This document shows positions 1-6,656 of a stretch of DNA of 8,852 bases, in pieces. The notes beneath the pieces are model-generated. The model worked only from the letters and a program-made list of their open reading frames with translations. It was not told the origin of the DNA and did no database searches. Position 1 is the first letter of the stretch, and the number at the start of each line of letters is the position of its first letter. Origin of the DNA: Brachybacterium sp. (GTDB lineage: Bacteria > Actinomycetota > Actinomycetes > Actinomycetales > Dermabacteraceae); contig DAHVRS010000329.1 of NCBI GenBank assembly GCA_027322375.1, positions 1 to 8,852 of the forward strand. Reading direction: 5' to 3'. Made by a program: the position numbers and the translations under genes.

Positions 1-1833
1 CCGGGCGGCGTCTCGATCCCGCGCGGCAACGGCCAGACCATCCGTCTGCGCCGCGGTGCCTCGCTGTCCGACTTCGCCGATCGCATCGACGTCAACCCCG
101 CCTCGCTGATCACCGTCATGTTCGCGATGGGCGAGATGGCCACCGCGACCCAGTCGCTGGACGAGGACACCTTCGGCCTGCTGGGCGAGGAGCTGGGCTA
201 CAAGATCGAGATCGTCTCCCCGGAGGACGAGGAGCGCGAGCTGCTGGAGCAGTTCGACATCGATCTCGATGCGGAGCTCGCCGAGGAGGACGAGGAGGAT
301 CGCCTCCCGCGTCCCCCGGTCGTCACCGTCATGGGTCACGTCGACCACGGAAAGACCCGCCTGCTGGACACGATCCGCAAGGCGAAGGTCGGTGCGGGCG
401 AGGCCGGCGGCATCACCCAGCACATCGGTGCCTACCAGGTCGAGGTCGAGCACGAGGGCTCCGAGCGTCAGCTCACCTTCATCGACACCCCCGGTCACGA
501 GGCGTTCACCGCCATGCGTGCCCGTGGTGCTGACGTCACCGACATCGCGATCCTCGTGGTCGCGGCGGATGACGGCGTGATGCCCCAGACCATCGAGGCG
601 CTCAACCACGCCCAGGCGGCGAACGTCCCGATCGTCGTCGCGGTCAACAAGATCGACAAGCCCGAGGCGAACCCGCAGAAGATCCGGCAGCAGCTGACCG
701 AGTACAACCTGATCGCGGAGGAGTACGGCGGCGACACCATGTTCGTGGACGTCTCCGCTCGCGAGAACCTCAACATCGACGACCTCCTCGAGGCGGTGCT
801 GCTCACCGCGGACGCCGCTCTGGAGCTCACCGCGAACCCGGACAAGGACGCGCGCGGCGTGTCGATCGAGGCGAACCTGGACCGCGGTCGCGGCCCGGTC
901 GCCACGGTCCTGGTCCAGCAGGGCACCCTGCGGGTCGGCGACGCGATCGTCTGCGGCACCGGCCACGGCCGTGTCCGCGCGATGCTCGATGAGAACGGCA
1001 ACTCCGTGGAGGAGGCGGGCCCGTCCCGCCCCGTCCAGGTGCTGGGCCTGACCTCCGTCCCCGGCGCCGGTGACTCGTTCCTGGTCGCACAGGACGAGCG
1101 CACCGCCCGCCAGATCGCCGAGAAGCGCGAGGCCGCCAAGCGCGCCGCCTCGCTCTCCAAGGCGCGCAAGCGGATCTCGCTCGAGGACCTCAACAAGCAT
1201 GTCGCCGACGGCAAGATCGAGACCCTCAACCTCATCCTCAAGGGCGACGCGGCCGGTGCCGTCGAGGCCCTGGAGGAGTCGCTGCTGGGCATCGATGTCG
1301 GCGAGGGCGTGGACCTGCGGATCATCGACCGCGGTGTCGGCGCGATCACGATGAACAACATCAACCTCGCCGTCGCCTCCGACGCGGTCATCATCGGCTA
1401 CAACGTCCGGGCCGAGGGCCTGAACGCCGAGTACGCCGACCGCGAGGGCGTGGAGATCAAGTACTACTCGGTCATCTACAGCGCCATCGACGAGGTCGAG
1501 CAGGCCCTCAAGGGCATGCTCAAGCCGGAGTACGAGGAGGTCGAGCTCGGCTCGGCGGAGATCCGCGAGATCTTCCGCTCCTCCAAGTTCGGCAACATCG
1601 CCGGTTCGATCGTGCGCAGCGGCCTCATCAAGCGCGGCGCCAAGGCGCGCATCACCCGCAAGGGTGTCGTGGTCGCCGAGAACATCGAGGTGTCCGGTCT
1701 GCGACGCTTCAAGGACGATGTCACCGAGGTCCGCGAGGGCTACGAGTGCGGTATCAACCTGGGCTCGTTCAACGACCTCCAGCTCGAGGACGTCATCACG
1801 ACCTACGAGATGCAGGAGAAGCCCCGCATCTGA
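1..1833 (+). CDS. infB: Translation initiation factor IF-2 (5'-truncated)
   Basis: IF2 is the GTPase that brings initiator fMet-tRNA to the 30S P site and promotes 50S joining. The frame is open from base 1, so the true start lies upstream; the ATG at 118 is internal. Bases 1 to about 200 encode an IF2_N domain ([12 protein letters not shown]...). The GTPase domain follows with all motifs intact: G1 GHVDHGKT (334-357), G2 GGIT (406-417), G3 DTPGH (484-498), G4 NKID (646-657) and G5 SA (754-759). Beta-barrel domain II (about 840-1110), domain III (about 1180-1490) and the fMet-tRNA-binding C-terminal domain to EKPRI complete the protein. It has 610 codons here; actinobacterial IF2 is usually 900 or more residues with a long disordered N-terminus, which is missing. 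A hairpin follows the stop by 7 nt. Identification is secure from the motifs and from rbfA downstream. Confidence 0.98.
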   Translation, partial: PGGVSIPRGNGQTIRLRRGASLSDFADRIDVNPASLITVMFAMGEMATATQSLDEDTFGLLGEELGYKIEIVSPEDEERELLEQFDIDLDAELAEEDEEDRLPRPPVVTVMGHVDHGKTRLLDTIRKAKVGAGEAGGITQHIGAYQVEVEHEGSERQLTFIDTPGHEAFTAMRARGADVTDIAILVVAADDGVMPQTIEALNHAQAANVPIVVAVNKIDKPEANPQKIRQQLTEYNLIAEEYGGDTMFVDVSARENLNIDDLLEAVLLTADAALELTANPDKDARGVSIEANLDRGRGPVATVLVQQGTLRVGDAIVCGTGHGRVRAMLDENGNSVEEAGPSRPVQVLGLTSVPGAGDSFLVAQDERTARQIAEKREAAKRAASLSKARKRISLEDLNKHVADGKIETLNLILKGDAAGAVEALEESLLGIDVGEGVDLRIIDRGVGAITMNNINLAVASDAVIIGYNVRAEGLNAEYADREGVEIKYYSVIYSAIDEVEQALKGMLKPEYEEVELGSAEIREIFRSSKFGNIAGSIVRSGLIKRGAKARITRKGVVVAENIEVSGLRRFKDDVTEVREGYECGINLGSFNDLQLEDVITTYEMQEKPRI

Positions 1834-1840
1834 CACTGGC

Positions 1841-1871
1841 TGGGCCGGGCACCTCACCGGGGCCCGGTCCA
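1841..1871 (+). terminator. Hairpin after infB, possible terminator
   Basis: A 10-bp stem pairs 1841-1850 (TGGGCCGGGC) with 1862-1871 (GCCCGGTCCA), including one G-U pair, around an 11-nt loop. It starts 7 nt after the infB stop. No T-tract follows, which is common for GC-rich actinobacterial hairpin terminators. It could be a partial terminator, an mRNA 3'-end stabiliser or a processing site, since rbfA normally shares a transcript with infB. Confidence 0.5.
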
Positions 1872-2004
1872 CGTCCGCGAGGGAGGAGCCGACGATGTCT
1901 GCGCCCTCCCTCGCGCTGCGCGCCCCGTCCGCTACCGCGTCCTCGCGGAGGCGACGGGGCCGCTCGCTCTCCCCGAGGCCCGCTGGGTGCTCGGCACCCC
2001 TCAT

Positions 2005-2048
2005 AGCATCCGCCACGGCATCCGCCACAGCAGCGCCACGGCATCCAC
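2005..2048. repeat. Short tandem repeat, unit (A/G)GCATCCGCCAC
   Basis: Two adjacent copies differ only at the first base (2005-2016 AGCATCCGCCAC and 2017-2028 GGCATCCGCCAC). They are followed by decayed copies AGCAGCGCCAC (2029-2039) and GGCATCCAC (2040-2048). The array is non-coding and ends 13 nt before the rbfA ribosome-binding site. It looks like slippage-derived sequence; a protein-binding role is possible but unsupported. Confidence 0.7.
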
Positions 2049-2061
2049 TTCGGCACTCCTC

Positions 2062-2067
2062 AGGAGG
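2062..2067 (+). promoter_or_regulatory. Ribosome-binding site of rbfA, in a small hairpin
   Basis: AGGAGG lies 10 nt before the rbfA ATG and decides that start. CTCCT (2056-2060) can pair with AGGAG (2065-2069) around a CAGG loop, so part of the site may be sequestered in a 5-bp hairpin. The site itself is clear; the regulatory effect of the hairpin is inference. Confidence 0.8.
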
Positions 2068-2077
2068 AGCACACCCC

Positions 2078-2563
2078 ATGTCTGACAACCCCCGCGCCCT
2101 CAAGCTCGCCGACCGCATCAAGGTCATCGTCGCGACCATGCTCGACACCCGGGTCAAGGACCCGCGGCTCGGCTTCGTGACCATCACCGACGTCCGCGTC
2201 ACCGGCGATCTCCAGCACGCCACCCTCTTCTACACCGTCTTCGGCTCCGACGAGGAGCGCGAGGGCACCGCCGCCGCGCTCGTCAGCGCCACCGGCATGC
2301 TCCGCCGCGAGGTGGGCCGCCAGACCGGCGTGCGCCTGACCCCGACCCTCGAGTTCATCGCCGATGCCGTGCCCGAGAACGCCCGCGTCATCGAGGACCT
2401 CCTCACCGAGGCCCGCGGCCGCGACGCCGAGCTCGAGGCCGCCAAGGCCGGCGCCCAGTACGCCGGCGAGGCCGACCCGTACCGCAAGCCCCGCGAGGAG
2501 GAGCTCGAGGACGGCGCGCTCGACGACGACCTCGAGGACGGCACCCGGCGCGAGCAGGCGTGA
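2078..2563 (+). CDS. rbfA: 30S ribosome-binding factor A
   Basis: RbfA is a KH-fold assembly factor that binds the maturing 30S subunit near the 5' end of 16S rRNA (helix 1 region) and is needed for late 30S maturation, especially in the cold. The 161-residue product has the family signature: N-terminal helix [35 protein letters not shown], then strand and helix segments, and [12 protein letters not shown] near residues 86-100. Residues after about 125 form a charged, mostly acidic tail ([18 protein letters not shown]), so the protein is longer than the roughly 120-135 residues of E. coli-type RbfA. Tails of this kind are common in actinobacteria. The ATG at 2078 is chosen because of AGGAGG at 2062-2067 and the start of homology. 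The stop overlaps the truB start (GTGA), implying coupling. Confidence 0.96.
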   Translation: MSDNPRALKLADRIKVIVATMLDTRVKDPRLGFVTITDVRVTGDLQHATLFYTVFGSDEEREGTAAALVSATGMLRREVGRQTGVRLTPTLEFIADAVPENARVIEDLLTEARGRDAELEAAKAGAQYAGEADPYRKPREEELEDGALDDDLEDGTRREQA

Positions 2564-3525
2564 GCCCCGCCGTCTCTCCCGGGGAGCGCGCCGCGCACGG
2601 GGGTCCCGCCCCGCACGGCATCCTCCTGGTCGACAAGGCATCGGACCGCACCAGCCATGACGTGGTGGCGCGGGTGCGCTGGCTGCTGGGCACGAAGAAG
2701 GTCGGCCATGCCGGCACCCTCGATCCGATGGCGACCGGCCTGCTCGTGCTCGGCATCGGGCAGGGCACTCGTCTGCTCACCCATCTCGTGGGCCTGGACA
2801 AGACGTACCACGCCACGATCCGGCTGGGCCGCGCCACCACGACCGACGACCGCGAGGGCGAGTTCCTCGCCGAGCACGTGGACGCGACCGGGCTCGAGGA
2901 CGCCCGGATCGAGCAGGCCCTCACCGCGCTGCGCGGCGACATCGCCCAGGTCCCCTCGACCGTCAGCGCGATCAAGGTGGACGGCAGACGAGCCTACGCC
3001 CGCGCCCGCGCCGGGGAGGACGTGCAGCTCGCCGCCCGCCCCGTGCGCATCGGCCGCTTCGAGATCACCGCACGGCGCGAGAGCGAGGGCCATCTCGACC
3101 TCGACGCCGTGATCGACTGCTCCTCCGGCACCTATGTGCGCGCGCTCGCCCGCGACCTCGGCACCGCGCTCGGCGTGGGCGGGCACCTCACGGCACTGCG
3201 CCGCACCGCCGTGGGTCCCTTCGCCGTCGAGGACGGCGTGCACGTCCCCGCCCGCGGAGAGGGTGATGACGTGGACCTGCCGCTGCGAGGCCTCGGCACG
3301 ACCGCCGCCCGCGTCCTGCCCGTCCTCCGTGTCGACGAGGCGCAGTCCGCGGCGCTCGGCACCGGGCAGCGGATCAGCGCGGGCGCGCCCGTCGAGCCCG
3401 CACCGTCGGCCGCGGAGCAGGTCGTCGCGGCGCTGGACGCCGAGGACCGGCTGATCGCCGTGCTCGCCCCCGAAGGCGCGCGCTGGCGGCCCGTGCTCGT
3501 CGTCCCGGCCGAGGCGCGCTGCTGA
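2560..3525 (+). CDS. truB: tRNA pseudouridine(55) synthase TruB
   Basis: TruB isomerises uridine 55 in the T-loop of most tRNAs to pseudouridine and also acts as a tRNA-folding chaperone. The 321-residue protein has the N-terminal motif [17 protein letters not shown] (about 20-36), the catalytic loop [12 protein letters not shown] with nucleophile Asp55, the [11 protein letters not shown] segment (about 85-95) containing the conserved active-site Tyr, and the [14 protein letters not shown] motif (188-201) with a conserved Arg194. The region after about residue 245 ([15 protein letters not shown]) looks like the C-terminal PUA-like domain of actinobacterial TruB. The start is GTG at 2560, overlapping the rbfA stop as GTGA. 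No Shine-Dalgarno is evident and the first in-frame ATG lies inside the catalytic motif, so translation is probably coupled to rbfA. A bidirectional terminator follows 19 nt after the stop. Confidence 0.97.
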   Translation: MSPAVSPGERAAHGGPAPHGILLVDKASDRTSHDVVARVRWLLGTKKVGHAGTLDPMATGLLVLGIGQGTRLLTHLVGLDKTYHATIRLGRATTTDDREGEFLAEHVDATGLEDARIEQALTALRGDIAQVPSTVSAIKVDGRRAYARARAGEDVQLAARPVRIGRFEITARRESEGHLDLDAVIDCSSGTYVRALARDLGTALGVGGHLTALRRTAVGPFAVEDGVHVPARGEGDDVDLPLRGLGTTAARVLPVLRVDEAQSAALGTGQRISAGAPVEPAPSAAEQVVAALDAEDRLIAVLAPEGARWRPVLVVPAEARC

Positions 3526-3544
3526 CCTCGTACGCCGTCCGCAC

Positions 3545-3586
3545 ATGACGAAGGGCTCCTCCCACCTGGGAGGAGCCCTTCGTCAT
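3545..3586. terminator. Bidirectional terminator between convergent genes
   Basis: A perfect inverted repeat: 3545-3563 (ATGACGAAGGGCTCCTCCC) pairs over all 19 bases with 3568-3586, around ACCT whose outer A-T can also pair. It sits 19 nt after the truB stop and 41 nt beyond the transpeptidase stop on the other strand, exactly where a shared terminator is expected. T-tracts are absent on both sides. The symmetry lets it act in both directions. Confidence 0.88.
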
Positions 3587-3627
3587 CGGTGGGACCGGCC
3601 CGGTGCGCGGGGCGGCGGGGGAGCACC

Positions 3628-5187
3628 TCAGCGGTGGACGACCACCTTCGTGCCCAGGCTTGCCCAGTCGTACAGCCACTTCGCGTCCGAGACCGGCATG
3701 TTGATGCAGCCGTGCGAGCCGGAGTAGCCGAAGGAGGAGCGCCACGGAGCGCCGTGGAACCCGTAGCCGTGGTGGAAGTACTGCACCCAGGGGACGTCCG
3801 GGGTGTAGTAGTACTTCGGGTGACCCTCCGGGTAGTACGCGGCGTTGGTCATGTCCTGGCGGTCGTAGCGCAGGTAGATCTCGTACGTGCCGGTGGGGGT
3901 CTCGTTGCCGGGCTTGCCGTCGACCATCGAGCGGGGGCCCCAGACGGGAGTGTCACCCACGTAGGCGGTGACCGTCTTGTTGGTCAGGTCGACGTCGATC
4001 CACTTCTCGCCGGTGGGCTTGGCCTTCTTCTCCTCAGTCTTCTCGGAGGAGTTCGGGTCGTTCGCCTTCTTCTCCTCCTCGGCCTTCTTCTGCTCCTCGG
4101 TCTTGGGAGCATCGACCTTCTGGACCTCGGGCTCGAGCTTCTTGGACTCGAACGCAGCCTCGAACGGAGTGGTGCCGGTCATCGCGGCGATGAGGCCGTC
4201 CGCGACCGCATCGGTGTTGGTGACCTCGAGGCCCACCTTCTTCTCGGTGACGACCTTGACGACCTCGCCGTCCTCGTCGACCTGCTCGATGCCGTCGACC
4301 GGCTTCACGTTGTCCTGGTCTGCGCGGGCGGCGACCCACTCGCGCACCGCGTCCTCGTCCACGGAGATCGCCAGCGCCGAGCCGGACTCGTCGGGGGCGA
4401 CGGAGAGCCAGCTGCTGCGGCGCTCGGCGGAGACCTCATGGGTCTCGCCGTCCGCGCCCTTGATCGCCATGGGCTGCTCGAGGATCTTCCCGATCTCGCC
4501 GACGGTGGTCTCCGCATCCTCGGTGGTGATCGAGGGGGCGATCTGCTCGATGGGCTGCTCGACGGTGAAACCGGTGAGGGAGGCGGCGTTCTGGTTCACC
4601 GCGTCCACGAGGGTCTGCGGATCCACGCCCTGGCCGTCGCGGCCGGGCACGGCCTTCCACTCCTTGGCATCCTCGTCGAAGGTCACCTCGGCGTCCACGG
4701 GCTGGGTGCGGTCCTCGGGCACGAGGCCCTTCGCGAAGGCGGCCACCTTCGCGTCGTCGACCTCGACGACCGGGGCGACAGGACGCTCGCCCGACCAGGT
4801 CGAGGCGATGACCGTGGGGACGGAGGCGTCGGTGTCCACCGCGGCGCTGGCCGTGGCCTCCGCGTCGACGGTCACGCCGAGATCGGCGAGCGAGGCCTGG
4901 ACCTGCTGGTCCCCGGCAGTGATGTCGATGGTGACGTCCTCGCCCTGCGCGGCGACGAGCGCCGCGATCTCCTCGGGGGTCTTGCCTGCGACGTCCTGGC
5001 CGAGCACGGTGGTGCCCGGCAGAGCGCGGCCGTCGAACTGCTTCGCGTAGGCGAGCGCGCCGCCCGTGAGGACGACGGCGAGCACTGCCAGGATGGCGAC
5101 GATGATCAGGACCATCCGCCGAGGGCCGCGGCGGCCACCGGTGCTCGGGCCGCCGCCCAGCGGGGCCGTGTCGGTCACGTTCGTCAT
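3628..5187 (-). CDS. Membrane-anchored L,D-transpeptidase (YkuD family)
   Basis: L,D-transpeptidases form 3->3 peptidoglycan cross-links, or attach proteins to peptidoglycan, through a catalytic cysteine outside the membrane. The 519-residue product has a short Gly/Arg-rich cytoplasmic N-terminus, one membrane segment (about 25-47, no lipobox or clear cleavage site), and an extracellular region opening with PGTTVLGQDVAGKTPEEI (57-74), typical of PG_binding_4/VanW-type domains and probably continuing to about 345. A Lys/Glu-rich linker (about 349-394) leads to the YkuD domain (395-519). The active site is intact: TPTGTYEI (430-437), FHG with His478, and SHGCINMP with Cys494, the only cysteine in the protein. 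The PG_binding_4 plus YkuD layout resembles Enterococcus faecium Ldtfm. The ATG at 5187 has only a weak GGAT 8 nt upstream; Met25 would leave almost no N-terminal charge. It is convergent with truB and divergent from ribF, so it is transcribed alone. The exact role cannot be told from sequence. Confidence 0.94.
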   Translation of the reverse strand: MTNVTDTAPLGGGPSTGGRRGPRRMVLIIVAILAVLAVVLTGGALAYAKQFDGRALPGTTVLGQDVAGKTPEEIAALVAAQGEDVTIDITAGDQQVQASLADLGVTVDAEATASAAVDTDASVPTVIASTWSGERPVAPVVEVDDAKVAAFAKGLVPEDRTQPVDAEVTFDEDAKEWKAVPGRDGQGVDPQTLVDAVNQNAASLTGFTVEQPIEQIAPSITTEDAETTVGEIGKILEQPMAIKGADGETHEVSAERRSSWLSVAPDESGSALAISVDEDAVREWVAARADQDNVKPVDGIEQVDEDGEVVKVVTEKKVGLEVTNTDAVADGLIAAMTGTTPFEAAFESKKLEPEVQKVDAPKTEEQKKAEEEKKANDPNSSEKTEEKKAKPTGEKWIDVDLTNKTVTAYVGDTPVWGPRSMVDGKPGNETPTGTYEIYLRYDRQDMTNAAYYPEGHPKYYYTPDVPWVQYFHHGYGFHGAPWRSSFGYSGSHGCINMPVSDAKWLYDWASLGTKVVVHR

Positions 5188-5331
5188 GGGTTCGGATCCG
5201 TTCTCGGCGGGCGTCCAGACCGCCCGGCGCGCATCCGCGCACTCGGGCGCGGGGGTCCTTCCCCGTCACCGCCTTGACTGTCAGCATATCGGGTGGGTAC
5301 AGCGTGGGACACAACATGCACGCCGAGGTTC

Positions 5332-5347
5332 GTCACAGCTGAGCAAC
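5332..5347 (+). promoter_or_regulatory. Candidate MtrA/GlnR-type binding site
   Basis: GTCAC (5332-5336) and GCAAC (5343-5347) are direct half-sites separated by 6 nt, one helical turn from start to start. This spacing and sequence resemble the GTnAC-N6-GnAAC pattern I recall for actinobacterial OmpR-type response regulators GlnR and MtrA. MtrA controls cell-wall genes, which would fit an L,D-transpeptidase start 145 bp away. Short motifs like this also arise by chance. Confidence 0.25.
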
Positions 5348-5379
5348 AGTGTGGGGGCTGATGCGTGCGCCTGACATGC

Positions 5380-5408
5380 GTGCCCGACGGGCTCCCGCCG
5401 TCGGGCGC
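5380..5408 (+). other. GC-rich dyad upstream of ribF
   Basis: GCCCGACGG (5382-5390) pairs perfectly with CCGTCGGGC (5398-5406) around a 7-nt loop; a G-T and a G-C pair extend it to 5380/5408. It ends just before TACAGT (5409-5414). If that is the ribF -10, the dyad covers the -35 region and could be an operator. Otherwise it is an RNA hairpin in a longer leader. Confidence 0.4.
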
Positions 5409-5500
5409 TACAGTGTCGCCGGCGCTCCCCGTTGCCGTGCCGCCCGGCGCCGGGCCCCGGGACCTGAGCGCTCCCCGCCCCGGAAGGACGAGAAGACGTC

Positions 5501-6517
5501 GTGACCCGCGTCCCCATCTGGCACTCCGTCCAGGAGGTGCCCGCCGCCCTCGGTGCGACCGCGGTCTCGATCGGCAACTACGACGGGGTCCACCGCGGCC
5601 ACCGCTTCGTGCTTGACCAGCTGCGCCACCACGCGCAGGCCCGGTCCCTCTCCCCGGTGGCGCTCACCTTCTGGCCCCACCCGCGCCACGTCATGGGCGA
5701 CCCGGGCCGCACCCCGCTGCTCACCGGGCACGAGGACCGCGACCGCCTCCTGCTGCTGGCCGGCATGCACGGCGTGCTCGATCTCGAGTTCACCCTCGAG
5801 TTCGCTCAGCACTCGCCCGAGGACTTCGTGCGGATCTTCCTCGTCGAAGGGCTCGGGGCGAAGCTCGTCGTGCTCGGCGAGGATGCTCTGTTCGGCCGTG
5901 CGAACTCCGGGAACATCGACACCATGCGCGCGCTGGGCGAGGAGCTCGGCTTCGAGGTCGTCACCCTCCCGGACCTCGGCCCCGAGGGGACCGGCACCGG
6001 GCGCATCTCCTCCTCCGGGATCCGCGCTGACCTCCTCGCCGGGGACGTGCGCTCCGCGAACGAAGCGCTCGGCCGCCTGCACACCGTCACCGACACCGTC
6101 CACCACGGCTTCCAACGCGGCCGCGAGCTCGGCTTCCCGACCGCGAACCTCGGCCCCTCCCCGGCAGGGCTCATCCCGGCCGACGGCGTGTACTCCGGGT
6201 ATCTCACCGTCACCGAGCAGGCGCCCGCCCATCTGGGGACGCCGCCGCTCGCGGGCGCTCCCGCGACCATCTCCATCGGCACAAACCCCACCTTCGAGGA
6301 CGGTGCCGCCGCGCAGCGCACCGTCGAGGCGTACATCCACGACGATCACGAGCTGGACCTCTACGGCGACACCGTCCGCCTGGAGTTCGTCGACTTCCAG
6401 CGCCCCACGCTGAAGTTCGAGTCGATCGAGGCGCTCGTGGAGCAGATGGCCGAGGACGTCGAGGTGACCCGCCGCACTCTGGCGGACGAGTCCTCCCGTC
6501 CGGTCGCCGGCCGCTGA
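5501..6517 (+). CDS. ribF: Bifunctional riboflavin kinase / FAD synthetase
   Basis: RibF phosphorylates riboflavin to FMN (C-terminal kinase) and adenylylates FMN to FAD (N-terminal nucleotidyltransferase) in the cytoplasm. The 338-residue length is normal. The adenylyltransferase module shows [11 protein letters not shown] (24-34; His30 and His33 of the HxGH nucleotide-binding motif; Tyr replaces the more usual Phe), then [15 protein letters not shown] and GRISSSGIR (usual form ISSTxxR). The kinase module shows [11 protein letters not shown] (207-217; the PTAN motif at 213-216 binds ATP/Mg), [18 protein letters not shown] and a C-terminal [15 protein letters not shown], where the kinase catalytic Glu is expected. 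The GTG at 5501 is preceded by AAGGA (5484-5488), 12 nt away, which is rather far. In many actinobacteria ribF follows truB directly; here a reversed transpeptidase gene separates them. Identification is secure. Confidence 0.96.
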   Translation: MTRVPIWHSVQEVPAALGATAVSIGNYDGVHRGHRFVLDQLRHHAQARSLSPVALTFWPHPRHVMGDPGRTPLLTGHEDRDRLLLLAGMHGVLDLEFTLEFAQHSPEDFVRIFLVEGLGAKLVVLGEDALFGRANSGNIDTMRALGEELGFEVVTLPDLGPEGTGTGRISSSGIRADLLAGDVRSANEALGRLHTVTDTVHHGFQRGRELGFPTANLGPSPAGLIPADGVYSGYLTVTEQAPAHLGTPPLAGAPATISIGTNPTFEDGAAAQRTVEAYIHDDHELDLYGDTVRLEFVDFQRPTLKFESIEALVEQMAEDVEVTRRTLADESSRPVAGR

Positions 6518-6656
6518 TATCCTGCTCGAGCCGTCTTATCGGCCGCGGAGAGCGCACCACCCCCAGTCTCTGTCCTTCGGCAGGACCGTGCGGGCGCGCT
6601 CGACCCAGAGCCCGGACATCCGGTCCGGCGCGCCGCGCAACGACCCCAGGAGAGCC
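6518..6656 (+). promoter_or_regulatory. Structured leader of rpsO, candidate S15-responsive RNA
   Basis: The 139-nt leader can form hairpin GTCCT/AGGAC (6572-6576 with 6582-6586, loop TCGGC). It can also form a long-range stem pairing TGCG-GGCGCGC (6589-6599) with GCGCGCC-G-CGCA (6628-6639): 11 bp with one bulged G at 6635. This stem encloses hairpin CCGGAC/GTCCGG (6612-6617 with 6623-6628, sharing base 6628). It ends 8 nt before the rpsO ribosome-binding site. S15 is known to repress its own mRNA through different leader structures in several phyla; that this is one is inference. No clear promoter was found. Confidence 0.4.
6648..6652 (+). promoter_or_regulatory. Ribosome-binding site of rpsO
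   Basis: AGGAG (continuing as AGGAGAG) lies 4 nt before the ATG at 6657. This supports the standard 89-residue S15 over the in-frame GTG at 6588, which would add 23 residues never seen in S15. Confidence 0.8.

Larger units (their letters stand above)
1834..2077 (+). other. infB-rbfA spacer: hairpins and short repeat, no gene
   Basis: This 244-bp spacer is unusually long for adjacent infB and rbfA. No convincing coding frame lies in it; the rbfA frame stays open through it, but no start there has a better ribosome-binding site. It holds the hairpin after infB, a second interrupted stem-loop at 1922-1960 (8 bp GCCCCGTC/GACGGGGC, a bulged C, 3 bp including a G-U, an A-A mismatch, then CCGCG/CGCGG around TCCT), a third at 1985-1999 (GGGTGC-TCG-GCACCC), and a 12-nt tandem repeat at 2005-2048. 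A TAGCAT sequence at 2004-2009 fits an actinobacterial -10 pattern (TANNNT) but has no good -35, so a separate rbfA promoter is only possible. Confidence 0.6.
5188..5500. promoter_or_regulatory. Divergent intergenic region, transpeptidase gene / ribF
   Basis: This 313-bp stretch has no convincing gene and must contain the promoters of both flanking genes. Visible elements: TATGCT on the minus strand (5288-5283), a possible -10 for the transpeptidase without a clear -35; a GTCAC-N6-GCAAC direct repeat (5332-5347); two copies of ATGCGTGC 15 bp apart (5361-5368 and 5376-5383); a GC-rich dyad (5380-5408); and TACAGT at 5409-5414, a plausible -10 for ribF 87 nt before its start. Exact promoters cannot be assigned by eye. 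Confidence 0.55.

Noticed and set aside
118..120. ATG as the start of infB
   Set aside because: The same frame is open and encodes conserved IF2_N sequence back to base 1, and no ribosome-binding site precedes 118.
495..1394. 299-codon open frame on the - strand over infB
   Set aside because: Ser/Arg/Ala-rich shadow of the IF2 GTPase region, which is fully conserved on the + strand.
2005..2048. Tandem repeat as a CRISPR array
   Set aside because: Units are only 9-12 nt, adjacent without spacers, and no cas gene is nearby.
2230..3546. 438-codon open frame on the - strand over rbfA and truB
   Set aside because: It is a mirror of two well-identified genes, is low in complexity, and would run through the terminator region without its own signals.
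3589..5277. 562-codon open frame on the + strand, longer than the gene opposite it
   Set aside because: Its product is Leu/Val/Gly/Asp-rich with no recognisable domain and lies antisense to the transpeptidase, whose YkuD motifs and membrane segment are clear. Long antisense frames are usual in GC-rich DNA.
5274..5303. TTGACT followed 18 nt later by TACAGC as a rightward promoter
   Set aside because: The -10 matches poorly and it is about 200 bp from ribF; it may be chance, so it was not annotated.
5380..5500. FMN riboswitch before ribF
   Set aside because: The conserved RFN multi-stem core (for example the AGGGTGAAATTCC-type and GGTGAGATT-like blocks) is absent; only a simple dyad is seen.
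6588..6656. N-terminal extension of S15 from a GTG at 6588
   Set aside because: It would add 23 residues absent from S15 proteins, while the ATG at 6657 has AGGAG upstream and gives the standard 89-residue length.
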